Positions 32,208 to 37,366 of a stretch of DNA of 51,016 nt are shown here, one piece after another. Each line of letters begins with the position of its first letter. Within the stretch, counting starts at the first letter, position 1. A program made the position numbers and the translations under genes. Source of the stretch: a virus; IMG/VR virus record IMGVR_UViG_3300032736_000416, positions 1-51,016 of that record; one strand, 5' to 3'. Under the pieces are notes generated by a model that was not told the DNA's origin, did no database searches, and saw only the letters and a program-made list of their open reading frames with translations.

Positions 32208-32253
32208 ACAAAAATAGCGATTCCCATGCCTTAGAGGGGCACCGAGTCGCTAT
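32208..32253 (-). terminator. Rho-independent-type terminator
   Basis: On the minus strand ATAGCGA and TCGCTAT form a 7-bp stem, with an inner GTGCC/GGCAT pairing, followed by TTTTT. It starts 5 bp after the stop of the 47-residue gene. Confidence 0.55.
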
Positions 32254-32257
32254 GGTT

Positions 32258-32401
32258 TTAACTACCTTGTCCACGATATTTTTTACGAGCAGGATTTCTA
32301 CTACTGGCAGCATACTTTGTGTTCCGCCCATCACCCTGTCGGGTGGATTTGGGCTTGGATTCAATCTGTTGACCGCCAGTGAGAGAAGGACGCTTAGCCA
32401 T
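32258..32401 (-). CDS. Small basic protein MAKRP-type, 47 aa
   Basis: A 47-residue very basic protein: begins MAKRPSLTGGQQIESKPK and ends RNPARKKYRGQGS. I recognise this pattern from short conserved proteins in T4-like cyanophages, where the function is unknown. Its charge suggests nucleic-acid or acidic-protein contact. Late-like TATAAATT and a sigma-70-like promoter lie upstream, and a hairpin terminator follows. Confidence 0.8.
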   Translation of the reverse strand: MAKRPSLTGGQQIESKPKSTRQGDGRNTKYAASSRNPARKKYRGQGS

Positions 32402-32409
32402 AGAAGTAA

Positions 32410-32417
32410 AATTTATA
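32410..32417 (-). promoter_or_regulatory. Late-like promoter TATAAATT
   Basis: One mismatch to TATAAATA, 8 bp before the ATG of the 47-residue gene. The short distance leaves little room for a ribosome site, so support is moderate. Confidence 0.4.
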
Positions 32418-32429
32418 AACTACAAAAGT

Positions 32430-32458
32430 ATTATAGCACTACTTAGCCGAATTTGCAA
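32430..32458 (-). promoter_or_regulatory. Possible sigma-70 promoter TTGCAA-17-TATAAT
   Basis: Minus strand TTGCAA (32458-32453), 17 bp, TATAAT (32435-32430). The -35 lies in the last codons of the PAAR-like gene, so chance agreement is possible in this AT-rich DNA. Confidence 0.35.
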
Positions 32459-32813
32459 CAAAGATGTTGGGATGCTGGAAAGGAGCAACAAAAATTCTCT
32501 TTGTTCCAGGAACTGAAAGTAACTCGGTGGCATCTCCTTGAACTGCGGGGGCAAACTTGTTCACAAAAACTGTTTTGTTGATTGTGGTAAGAACTATTCT
32601 TATTGCTACTGGAATTATACAAGGTATTAATGGATTGTTTGGCACACCATCAACTGTGTCTGGGGGTAGCAAAGCGTGAACGAATTGAAGCGGTGCTTTG
32701 TTGAAAAACACATTCACAGAACTGAAAGGTGATGTTATTGGTTTTGCTAGAAACAAGCACGGTCCATTGATTGATGGACTGTCAAATGTTGCAGGACCTA
32801 TAAGTAAAGGCAT
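32439..32813 (-). CDS. PAAR-like baseplate spike tip protein
   Basis: A 124-residue protein with two PAAR-like halves: SVNVFFNKAPLQFVHALLPP and, nearer the end, VFVNKFAPAVQGDATELL followed by TKRIFVAPFQHPNIFVA. PAAR proteins cap the central spike (gp5.4 in T4). The location just ahead of gp25 and gp6 fits a baseplate part. No other family fits better, but sequence similarity to PAAR is loose. Confidence 0.5.
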   Translation of the reverse strand: MPLLIGPATFDSPSINGPCLFLAKPITSPFSSVNVFFNKAPLQFVHALLPPDTVDGVPNNPLIPCIIPVAIRIVLTTINKTVFVNKFAPAVQGDATELLSVPGTKRIFVAPFQHPNIFVANSAK

Positions 32814-32815
32814 TT

Positions 32816-33001
32816 TTATTTCTTTTCTAATTCTTTTAATCTCTTGTCTACCTCATCCATATATTGAACGATGTTTACGTGTTCTTTCTCGCCGGGAGGT
32901 CTATACATTAATCTAAATGGAATTGGAAGTTGATTTAACTTCTCTTCCATTCTCTTTACTTTAGTCTCTAATAAATTCAATCTCTGGATCAAGTCTTCCA
33001 T
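32816..33001 (-). CDS. Coiled-coil protein, 61 aa
   Basis: A 61-residue charged protein with two heptad-rich ends (LIQRLNLLETKVKRMEEKLN and MDEVDKRLKELEKK) joined by a proline-containing middle. It starts inside the previous gene's end (41-bp overlap) and stops 2 bp before the PAAR-like start. Function unknown; location suggests a small structural or assembly partner. Confidence 0.65.
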   Translation of the reverse strand: MEDLIQRLNLLETKVKRMEEKLNQLPIPFRLMYRPPGEKEHVNIVQYMDEVDKRLKELEKK

Positions 33002-33185
33002 TTTCAGTCACTCTCTCTTTTTTAATCATGTTTTTGTAAATTGTTTCTACTTCTATCTCAGGACCTTTGCCTGCGTAGTAGTCATTTGCCAAAGTCTCAA
33101 TGGTATCGGCAAACTCATTGAAGTCATCAAACCGTTGCTCCTTGAGTGAACCGTCTTTGGTCTTGAAAGTTACTTTGTGTTCCAT
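32961..33185 (-). CDS. Small acidic protein at head of virion operon, 74 aa
   Basis: Start taken at the ATG at 33185 (MEHKVTFKTKDGSLKEQRFD). A TTG 21 codons upstream would add a Lys/Ser-rich extension encoded by an A-rich leader, which I regard as less likely. No domain recognised. It is the first gene after the promoter/terminator region at 33.25-33.5 kb and overlaps the next gene. Confidence 0.65.
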   Translation of the reverse strand: MEHKVTFKTKDGSLKEQRFDDFNEFADTIETLANDYYAGKGPEIEVETIYKNMIKKERVTENGRLDPEIEFIRD

Positions 33186-33188
33186 CGG

Positions 33189-33248
33189 GGTTTTTAATGA
33201 AAAATTTTTGGGGGAATTTTTTTGACTTTGAGGGATTTGAAGTTTCAA
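33189..33248 (-). promoter_or_regulatory. A-rich leader with GTCAAAAAAA motif
   Basis: The minus strand here is an A/C-rich leader containing AAATCCCTCAAAGTCAAAA. Related A-rich text with AAATCCC and GTCAAAAAA precedes genes near 37.1 and 39.4 kb. Role unknown. Confidence 0.35.
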
Positions 33249-33257
33249 ATTCCTTTT

Positions 33258-33270
33258 TGTTATTTAGAGG
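33258..33270 (-). promoter_or_regulatory. Late-like promoter CCTCTAAATAACA
   Basis: TCTAAATA differs from the T4 late box by one base. The identical 13-mer occurs at 39114-39126. It lies 73 bp before the ATG at 33185. Confidence 0.4.
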
Positions 33271-33320
33271 GGTCTGGGAAACGTTTATAGCTTATAAGAT
33301 TGGGTCCCCTTTTACGATTA

Positions 33321-33449
33321 ACAGTGTATTCTGTATACTTTCAATTACGATTACATTGTTATTCTTTATACTGTGTAATCGTAATTAGTTGTTTATTCTT
33401 TATACTGTGTAATTCTAATCAATTGTTTATTCTTTATAATTGTAAATAA
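33321..33449 (-). repeat. Tandem array of about four 34-bp repeats
   Basis: The core TATAAAGA (minus strand) recurs at 33431-33438, 33397-33404 and 33363-33370, exactly 34 bp apart, with a degenerate copy (TATACAGA) 33 bp further on at 33330-33337. Flanks ATTACACAG and ATAAACAA are also shared. TATAAAGA resembles the late box, so this may be a promoter array; an iterated protein-binding site is the alternative. An inverted copy lies at 33491-33498 beyond the terminator. Confidence 0.65.
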
Positions 33450-33452
33450 AAA

Positions 33453-33476
33453 AAAGAGTGATAATAATCACTCTTT
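33453..33476 (-). terminator. Strong hairpin terminator
   Basis: A perfect 9-bp stem (AAAGAGTGA / TCACTCTTT) with a 6-nt loop, followed on the minus strand by further T residues. It ends the transcript of the gene at 33512-33784 and insulates the late virion operon from the small-gene array. Confidence 0.8.
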
Positions 33477-33511
33477 AATAAATGTGTAATTATAAAGAAT
33501 AATGAATAATC

Positions 33512-33784
33512 TCAGATTTCAATATTTACTAATTGCTTGGATTTACGAGCTTCAGCTATTTCCGAACCGATGCTATATACGGTGGGGTTCCAGTCACGAA
33601 CTATCTCACGAATGAGAGGGGCATAGGTATCACTAGCCTTGAAGATATACTGCTTTTCAGGATTAGTCTTCCAGGCAATAGTAACGTGGTTGTGAAAAAT
33701 CGAAATACAGTGAATTGCCGAAGATTCAGTATCACTGTATTCCCGATAAAGCATGAATTCGGTGATGTCGAAAGAAACAGACAT
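33512..33784 (-). CDS. Unknown small protein, possibly KTSC-like, 90 aa
   Basis: Start at 33784 (MSVSFDITEFM). Residues about 20-60 (ESSAIHCISIFHNHVTIAWK, then YIFKASD) loosely follow the KTSC-type pattern of a small beta-sheet domain (SSAI, then alternating hydrophobics, then Y-F). The match is weak. A second possible member is the gene at 39127-39354. The gene has its own promoter cassette upstream and a terminator downstream, so it is a single-gene unit. Confidence 0.6.
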   Translation of the reverse strand: MSVSFDITEFMLYREYSDTESSAIHCISIFHNHVTIAWKTNPEKQYIFKASDTYAPLIREIVRDWNPTVYSIGSEIAEARKSKQLVNIEI

Positions 33785-33793
33785 TTTCAGAAA

Positions 33794-33827
33794 AGTGTAA
33801 AGAATGGGTGGGGGCTGGTGTGCCCCC
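33794..33827 (-). promoter_or_regulatory. Hairpin/-10 cassette for the gene at 33512
   Basis: Minus strand GGGGGC-ACACCA-GCCCCC hairpin (33827-33810), then 10 bp, then TACACT (33799-33794) as -10. Same plan as the other intergenic cassettes, but without the AACAAGTCAACC leader. Confidence 0.5.
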
Positions 33828-33843
33828 TGAGTGTAACTAAGCC

Positions 33844-34038
33844 TCAGCCAGAGATGACATGGAAGCACTCCATTCCTCTGTAGCTGGTGTAGTAGAACTC
33901 CTGACGAGTCTTACACCATAGAACATACACATCAGACGACATCTTGTAGTCAGCTATAACGTACTCATTGGAGTAGTCAGTAACAACGGTGCCCAGCATC
34001 TGACGGATCTGGTTGTAGTCAATGGTGAGGGTAGCCAT
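33844..34038 (-). CDS. Unknown small protein, 64 aa
   Basis: A 64-residue protein (begins MATLTIDYNQIRQMLG, contains SSDVYVLWCKTRQEFYYTSY). No domain recognised. The start codon is in the CCGATG context shared by several genes of this island. It is driven by the TTGACA-type cassette at 34065-34099. Confidence 0.65.
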   Translation of the reverse strand: MATLTIDYNQIRQMLGTVVTDYSNEYVIADYKMSSDVYVLWCKTRQEFYYTSYRGMECFHVISG

Positions 34039-34064
34039 CGGTCGGGTTGCTCGGTTGCTTGCTA

Positions 34065-34099
34065 ATTGTAGACGGTAGGGGGGCTGGTGTCAACCCCCC
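34065..34099 (-). promoter_or_regulatory. Hairpin-embedded sigma-70 promoter, copy 1
   Basis: Minus strand TTGACA (34093-34088), 17 bp, TACAAT (34070-34065). The -35 lies inside a G6/C6 hairpin (34099-34078) whose 9-bp stem closes on an ACAC loop. Terminator for the upstream gene and promoter for the next therefore share the same bases. Confidence 0.75.
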
Positions 34100-34106
34100 G
34101 CTCGGA

Positions 34107-34403
34107 TCAGACCAGGCTGTTCCGATTCTGTGCCCACTGGCTGAGCCTACGGGTGGAGGCTTTGGAGAACACCCGATCCTGCTGAGTGATGCTGCCATCG
34201 GCGTGGGTGACGGCGTGGCGGTTGGCTGCTTTGGCACACTGCTGGAGGGCAGCCCTGCCCTGGCTGTTGCTCTGGGCAAGGTTGAGCAGCAGCGTGGCAC
34301 GGTGTCCGCCGATCACCGTAGGGCTCTTGATGAGCAGGGCGGCGAGGCGCTCGGCGTCACCGATGAAAGCCTGAAAGCGGGTGGAGGGGATGACGGGAAG
34401 CAT
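34107..34403 (-). CDS. Unknown helical protein, 98 aa, GC-rich gene
   Basis: A 98-residue Ala/Leu/Arg-rich protein (AERLAALLIKSPTVIGGH, RAALQQCAKAANRHAV). No family recognised. Codons are much richer in G and C than in the virion genes, like its neighbours up to 36.2 kb, which suggests a foreign source such as a high-GC picocyanobacterium. Start ATG in CCGATG context. A promoter lies at 34452-34479. Confidence 0.6.
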   Translation of the reverse strand: MLPVIPSTRFQAFIGDAERLAALLIKSPTVIGGHRATLLLNLAQSNSQGRAALQQCAKAANRHAVTHADGSITQQDRVFSKASTRRLSQWAQNRNSLV

Positions 34404-34451
34404 CGGTCTCGGGGGCGAGGGGTTGAAGAGGTTTCCCTCTCGCTTGAATCT

Positions 34452-34479
34452 ATCCTAGAGCATCGGGTGCCCCTGTGGA
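34452..34479 (-). promoter_or_regulatory. Promoter TCCACA-16-TAGGAT in a repeated element
   Basis: Minus strand TCCACA (34479-34474), 16 bp, TAGGAT (34457-34452). The element CCTCCACAGGGGCACC recurs at 40254-40278 with TATAAT, so it is a second type of mobile-looking promoter unit. Confidence 0.5.
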
Positions 34480-34497
34480 GGGTCTGGAGTGAGAATC

Positions 34498-34521
34498 GGG
34501 ACAGTTGCCCAACTGGCACAC
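34498..34521. repeat. Dispersed palindrome, variant copy
   Basis: GTGTGCCAGTTGGGCAACTGTCCC: the arms CAGTTG and CAACTG are perfect. It lies in the 245-bp non-coding stretch 34404-34650, in which I see no convincing gene. Confidence 0.5.
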
Positions 34522-34652
34522 GGTTTCGGGTAGGGTCGGGCGCCATGCTAGATTGAAGGTAGAACCTATGGCTGGTGGGTATGGGTTGGCAGGTTCGGTG
34601 GCGAGCGTTGGCGTCAGCAGGGCGACCTTGCCCCTCGTTCGATTGTCCCCTA

Positions 34653-34686
34653 ATTGTAGACGGGATGGGGGCTGGTGTCAACCCCC
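34653..34686 (-). promoter_or_regulatory. Hairpin-embedded sigma-70 promoter, copy 2
   Basis: TTGACA (34681-34676), 17 bp, TACAAT (34658-34653), inside a G5/C5 hairpin (34686-34667). No clear gene starts in the next 245 bp, so it may yield a small RNA or a long leader to the gene at 34107-34403. Confidence 0.65.
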
Positions 34687-34694
34687 AGTTGGAC

Positions 34695-34844
34695 TCAGTA
34701 GCGTTGCCGATCCTGGCGAGCATCAGCCCAGCCATCACGCTCCCAGCGTCGGCGGTCGTAAGCGTCGGCATCCATCAGGTCGTCGTGCTCCCTATTCTCG
34801 GGCAGCCAGGGAGTGTAATTGATCGGTGGCAGGGTGCTGGTCAT
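34695..34844 (-). CDS. Unknown small charged protein, 49 aa
   Basis: A 49-residue protein (begins MTSTLPPINYTPWLPENR, then many Asp/Arg: DAYDRRRWERDGWADARQD). The start is chosen as the ATG following the shared leader AACAAGTCAACC and GAGACC. No domain recognised. GC-rich. Confidence 0.55.
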   Translation of the reverse strand: MTSTLPPINYTPWLPENREHDDLMDADAYDRRRWERDGWADARQDRQRY

Positions 34845-34871
34845 GGTCTCGGTTGCTTGGTTGACTTGTTC

Positions 34872-34913
34872 AGTATAGAGGCTCAGCGGGGCATCTGGCA
34901 TCTGCCGGGTGCC
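34872..34913 (-). promoter_or_regulatory. Hairpin/-10 cassette for the gene at 34695
   Basis: Minus strand hairpin with GGCA/TGCC arms (34913-34897), then TATACT (34877-34872), then leader AACAAGTCAACC. The stop codon of the upstream membrane peptide gene lies between hairpin and -10. Confidence 0.5.
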
Positions 34914-35050
34914 ACTTGGTTGATTGCCACACACTGGGCGAGCTGGCGAACCTTGAGCTGCTCTGCTGCTTGCTGGGCGCTGGTGAGCACTTGGGCGCCA
35001 GCGATAAGGGTCAGACCAGCCAGCAGAGCGTAGAGGGAGAGGCGAATCAT
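34883..35050 (-). CDS. Small membrane or secreted peptide, 55 aa
   Basis: A 55-residue protein with a signal-like start: MIRLSLYALLAGLTLIAGAQ, that is Arg then about 15 hydrophobic residues. Two cysteines (41 and 51) follow. Its ATG overlaps the TGA of the gene before it (ATGA), implying coupling. Its last codons run through the hairpin of the next cassette. Probably acts at the host membrane; function unknown. Confidence 0.6.
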   Translation of the reverse strand: MIRLSLYALLAGLTLIAGAQVLTSAQQAAEQLKVRQLAQCVAINQVAPGRCQMPR

Positions 35051-35208
35051 CGGGCGAACTGGGCGAGGCTGCTGGGGGCGATGTGAGAAGGTGAGCCACA
35101 GCTCAGGTAGAACTCCACCATACGCTCAGCCTCTGCCATTGTGGAGAACCACTGGGAGCGCCATTCTTGGCTGCTGTAGGGGGTCTGGTAGCGGACTTCG
35201 ATTCTCAT
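35047..35208 (-). CDS. Unknown small protein, 53 aa
   Basis: A 53-residue protein (MRIEVRYQTPYSSQEWRSQW, then FSTMAEAERMVEFYL). The look is of a small alpha/beta fold. Start ATG is in the CCGATG-like context (ACCGATG nearby in the set). It is the first gene after the copy at 35233-35266 and is coupled to the membrane peptide gene. Confidence 0.6.
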   Translation of the reverse strand: MRIEVRYQTPYSSQEWRSQWFSTMAEAERMVEFYLSCGSPSHIAPSSLAQFAR

Positions 35209-35232
35209 CGGTTGGGTTGGTTGCTTGTTTGT

Positions 35233-35266
35233 ATTGTAGACGGGATGGGGGCTGGTGTCAACCCCC
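35233..35266 (-). promoter_or_regulatory. Hairpin-embedded sigma-70 promoter, copy 3
   Basis: TTGACA (35261-35256), 17 bp, TACAAT (35238-35233); hairpin 35266-35247. Nearly identical to the copies at 34065 and 34653, including the GTC before the -10. It drives the two-gene unit 35208-34883. Confidence 0.75.
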
Positions 35267-35273
35267 TCTAGGC

Positions 35274-35432
35274 TCAGTTGCTGTTGAGCCAGTCTGCCAG
35301 TGCCTCCTGGTAGTCTGCCTCAGTATGGAAGACTCGGGCGCCGATGGTTCTGGGGTAGGTTGCCTTCGGGGCTGGTGCCTTGCTAGGCTCTTTGCCCTGG
35401 CTCAGGATCTGGGCGACGTAGGGGTTGCTCAT
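35274..35432 (-). CDS. Unknown small protein, 52 aa
   Basis: A 52-residue protein (MSNPYVAQILSQGKEPSKAP, then ARVFHTEADYQEALADWL). No domain recognised. Start in CCGATG context; single-gene unit with its own cassette upstream and the copy-3 hairpin right after its stop. Confidence 0.6.
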   Translation of the reverse strand: MSNPYVAQILSQGKEPSKAPAPKATYPRTIGARVFHTEADYQEALADWLNSN

Positions 35433-35456
35433 CGGTCGTTTGTGGTTGACTTGTTA

Positions 35457-35490
35457 AGTATAGAGCCTGTATGGGGGCTGGTGTGCCCCC
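35457..35490 (-). promoter_or_regulatory. Hairpin/-10 cassette for the gene at 35274
   Basis: Hairpin GGGGGC/GCCCCC (35490-35473), 10 bp, TATACT (35462-35457), then AACAAGTCAACC. No good TTGACA at 17 bp; GGCACA at 19 bp is the nearest. Confidence 0.55.
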
Positions 35491-35492
35491 AT

Positions 35493-35516
35493 TGTGCCAC
35501 TTGTCAGACTGTCACA
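35493..35516. repeat. Dispersed palindrome containing the Gp88 gene stop
   Basis: Degenerate copy of the 24-bp palindrome (TGTGCCACTT, then ACTGTCACA). The TGA of the Gp88-like gene lies within it. Confidence 0.6.
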
Positions 35517-36232
35517 GGCTGCTTGATTTTTGCCTTTTGTACCTTACGGTTTGCTCGGGCTGCTTTGCCCCAGTTGCTGCCTGCTGGCTGTGTACCATGT
35601 ACCAACAGAGCGAAAGGTCCATCCTCAAAGCAGGATTGATCCTGGATGTCTACCTTCAGCCCAGCAGCGTTAGCGTCAGCTTCAGACATGAAGACCTTAG
35701 CATAACGGGGGAACACACCTTCGTCGATTAAGTAGTCGAACTTGCCACCATATGAAGCGGTGAAGTATACATTCTCGGGCATGGTGAGACCTACAAACAG
35801 TGGCAAGTTCTTCGAGTAGAAGTAGAACTTCAGGTCAGGATTAACCTGAGCAACCACAATCCACGCCTGTAAATAGGCGGGAGAGAAGAAGTCTCCGCTT
35901 TCGTGAATACGGACGAGTTTAGTATTCTTTTTGCGAGCCTTTTGGAGTTCGATGTTAATGAGGTTATCACAATTGCCAGACTTGAGAGCATCAACAATTG
36001 CTTTAAAGTTAGCTTGACGGTTGAGGTAGACATTATCATATTGCACCTCAGAAGATGCAGCGAAGCAACGGAATTGGGTGTGCTGACCATCAACAATAGA
36101 ACGCTTGCCGTTAGCATCAGCAACCGCCATGGAGAAGCACTGTAAAGCTCCAGGGCAGGTGCTGCCTGCTGGCAGGTTGAAGATCACGGTTGCTTTGTTG
36201 AGCTTAGCGTTGCCGTGTGAGAAGTGAAGCAT
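35504..36232 (-). CDS. Gp88-like phage protein
   Basis: A 242-residue protein. It matches the pattern of the mycobacteriophage-type 'gene product 88' family: LPAGSTCPGALQCFS near residue 20, a further CF motif, VRIHESGDFFSPAYLQAW near residue 106, and FYFYSKNLPLF. The family is spread over many phages but, to my knowledge, has no proven function; the conserved cysteines and the ESGDFF motif hint at a metal-binding or enzyme site. Start at 36232 in the ACCGATG context, after the island's usual cassette. GC content is intermediate. Confidence 0.75.
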   Translation of the reverse strand: MLHFSHGNAKLNKATVIFNLPAGSTCPGALQCFSMAVADANGKRSIVDGQHTQFRCFAASSEVQYDNVYLNRQANFKAIVDALKSGNCDNLINIELQKARKKNTKLVRIHESGDFFSPAYLQAWIVVAQVNPDLKFYFYSKNLPLFVGLTMPENVYFTASYGGKFDYLIDEGVFPRYAKVFMSEADANAAGLKVDIQDQSCFEDGPFALLVHGTQPAGSNWGKAARANRKVQKAKIKQPVTV

Positions 36233-36261
36233 CGGTCCGGTGTCGTTTGGTTGACTTGTTA

Positions 36262-36294
36262 AGTATGGCACCCCTTAGCCTGGTTCGGGGTGCC
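36262..36294 (-). promoter_or_regulatory. Hairpin/-10 cassette for the Gp88-like gene
   Basis: Perfect 8-bp hairpin GGCACCCC/GGGGTGCC (36294-36267), then CATACT (36267-36262), then AACAAGTCAACC. Hairpin and -10 share one base. Confidence 0.6.
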
Positions 36295-36304
36295 TAGTGG
36301 ACAG

Positions 36305-36320
36305 TGTGCCAACTGGCACA
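36305..36320. repeat. Dispersed palindrome, short copy
   Basis: TGTGCCAACTGGCACA, a near-perfect 16-bp palindrome, 4 bp after the stop of the gene at 36324. Confidence 0.6.
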
Positions 36321-36323
36321 GGC

Positions 36324-36515
36324 TCAGAACTCTACACTCCAATCGGTGTCATTCTGTATATTAACCCAGAAGAAGTTCTTCCCATTGATAGAACGAAGGA
36401 AGAAGCGATTGCCCTTGAATTGTTCTATTAAACACTCTGGCTGGTTGTTCATCAAGTTAGCGAATCTGTTCTTCGCTTTCTTACTCTTTGGGGTGACAAA
36501 AGCGAGGTCGTCCAT
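36324..36515 (-). CDS. Unknown small basic protein, 63 aa
   Basis: A 63-residue protein (MDDLAFVTPKSKKAKNRFAN, then RFFLRSINGKNFFWVNI). Start is the first ATG after the leader. Lys-rich N-terminus and aromatic C-terminus; no domain recognised. Single-gene unit between two cassettes. Confidence 0.6.
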   Translation of the reverse strand: MDDLAFVTPKSKKAKNRFANLMNNQPECLIEQFKGNRFFLRSINGKNFFWVNIQNDTDWSVEF

Positions 36516-36540
36516 TGTTTTCTGTTTGGTTGACTTGTTA

Positions 36541-36563
36541 AGTATAGGGGACAAGATGCCCCC
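36541..36563 (-). promoter_or_regulatory. Hairpin/-10 cassette for the gene at 36324
   Basis: GGGG/CCCC hairpin (36563-36547) directly joined to TATACT (36546-36541), then AACAAGTCAACC. Confidence 0.55.
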
Positions 36564-36575
36564 TGTGTGTGTCAG

Positions 36576-36599
36576 TGTGCCACTTCCCAAAGTGTCACA
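36576..36599. repeat. Dispersed 24-bp palindrome, full copy
   Basis: Minus strand arms TGTGACACTT and AAGTGGCACA around TGGG; one mismatch between the arms. It carries the TGA stop of the gene at 36595-36843. Confidence 0.75.
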
Positions 36600-36843
36600 G
36601 CATAGACACCATTCTCAGAATTGTGGTAACCTGCACGGGTGTTTGGTAAGGTAGAACGTCCTCCAGCATATTGCTGTTTGGACGTATCACTGCCACCTCG
36701 AAAGTGTCCTCGCCAAGTATACCGTACAACCCCGAATCTTCGGGACCGGCGACTACACTTACCGTCCAACAGTTGTTGAATGATTGCTGGGCAATTGTGG
36801 CACCAGTGATAACATGATCACGAAAGTTCAGGGAAGAAAACAT
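36595..36843 (-). CDS. Unknown protein, 82 aa
   Basis: An 82-residue protein (MFSSLNFRDHVITGATIAQQ, then WTVSVVAGPEDSGLYG). Beta-rich look, no family recognised. Its stop codon is inside the palindrome at 36576-36599. Preceded by the usual cassette. Confidence 0.6.
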   Translation of the reverse strand: MFSSLNFRDHVITGATIAQQSFNNCWTVSVVAGPEDSGLYGILGEDTFEVAVIRPNSNMLEDVLPYQTPVQVTTILRMVSML

Positions 36844-36866
36844 AATCTTGTTTGGTTGACTTGTTA

Positions 36867-36898
36867 ATTATGACACCTCCCAAGCCACAGTGGGGGTG
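36867..36898 (-). promoter_or_regulatory. Hairpin/-10 cassette for the gene at 36595
   Basis: Imperfect hairpin CACCCCC/GGGAGGTG (36898-36874), then CATAAT (36872-36867), then AACAAGTCAACC. Confidence 0.5.
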
Positions 36899-36903
36899 AT
36901 AGT

Positions 36904-36926
36904 GGACAGTTCAGAAAGTGGCACAC
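36904..36926. repeat. Dispersed palindrome, degenerate copy
   Basis: Minus strand TGTGCCACTT then AACTGTCCA; same position relative to the hairpin as in the other cassettes. Confidence 0.5.
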
Positions 36927-36947
36927 AACCCCTTGACAACCTCCACA

Positions 36948-36977
36948 ATACCCTCTAAACTATAATCTAGAGGGTAT
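36948..36977 (-). terminator. Perfect 10-bp inverted repeat
   Basis: ATACCCTCTA and TAGAGGGTAT enclose a 10-nt loop, 4 bp after the stop of the 41-residue gene. No T-run follows, so it could be an operator or RNA stabiliser instead of a terminator. Confidence 0.5.
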
Positions 36978-36980
36978 AAT

Positions 36981-37106
36981 CTACTCTTGAGTAGTATAAT
37001 CTATATCTGTATTCATACTATAGTCATCATATTCTATATCTTTATTCTCTTTATCTTCTTCTAATTCATTCTTTATATAATCTTGAAAGGTTAATGTATT
37101 AGACAT
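36981..37106 (-). CDS. Small acidic protein, 41 aa
   Basis: A 41-residue very acidic peptide (MSNTLTFQDYIKNELEEDKE, ending in DYSMNTDIDYTTQE). Many Asp/Glu could mimic DNA, as in some phage anti-host proteins, but that is speculation. No Shine-Dalgarno is seen. Flanked by a 10-bp inverted repeat downstream and a 19-bp hairpin upstream. Confidence 0.5.
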   Translation of the reverse strand: MSNTLTFQDYIKNELEEDKENKDIEYDDYSMNTDIDYTTQE

Positions 37107-37168
37107 AAGATTAAGGTTTAACATTTAATATTTGAATTTAATGAATTATCTTAAAATTGAAAAAAGTA

Positions 37169-37217
37169 AAAAAGTGAAAAAACTTAATTTTTGAGTTTTT
37201 AAGTTTTTTCACTTTTT
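37169..37217. terminator. 19-bp A/T hairpin
   Basis: AAAAAGTGAAAAAACTTAA pairs perfectly with its complement across an 11-nt loop; with T-runs on either strand it can end transcription both ways. It follows the small membrane protein gene (ends 37236). The leader DNA up to 37235 also holds AAATCCCAAAA, shared with the leader at 39.4 kb. Confidence 0.65.
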
Positions 37218-37235
37218 GAGATTTTGGGATTTCTA

Positions 37236-37364
37236 CTATTTCCTCAAAGGTGAATTAAAGTAACGGGTGAAGCATAGCACCAAAATGATGCCAGTGGAGA
37301 TGACACCGACCAGTCCTAGAACTGTCACAGCGTCACCTTGAACGCTAAGTGTGTTAACGGGCAT
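37236..37364 (-). CDS. Single-pass membrane peptide, 42 aa
   Basis: A 42-residue peptide with one clear membrane span (VTVLGLVGVISTGIILVLCF, residues 13-32) followed by Arg/Lys. Begins 2 bp after the stop of the 78-residue gene, so the two form an operon. Small phage membrane peptides may affect superinfection or lysis; no family recognised. Confidence 0.6.
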   Translation of the reverse strand: MPVNTLSVQGDAVTVLGLVGVISTGIILVLCFTRYFNSPLRK

Positions 37365-37366
37365 GA

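Noticed and set aside
32238-32249. GGCACCGAGTCG identical to part of the Cas9 tracrRNA end
   Set aside because: Only 12 bases match, no repeat or Cas gene is near, and the minus strand reads as a normal terminator after the 47-residue gene.
34047-34556. 169-codon frame on the plus strand
   Set aside because: It runs through promoter, hairpin and the opposite gene; high GC makes long chance frames common.
34313-34771. 152-codon minus frame over the non-coding stretch
   Set aside because: It overlaps the better gene at 34107-34403, lacks a start signal and reads through repeats and promoters.
36934-36966. Plus-strand TTGACA and TATAAT
   Set aside because: Spacing is 22 bp and no plus-strand gene follows; the DNA is explained by the 10-bp inverted repeat.
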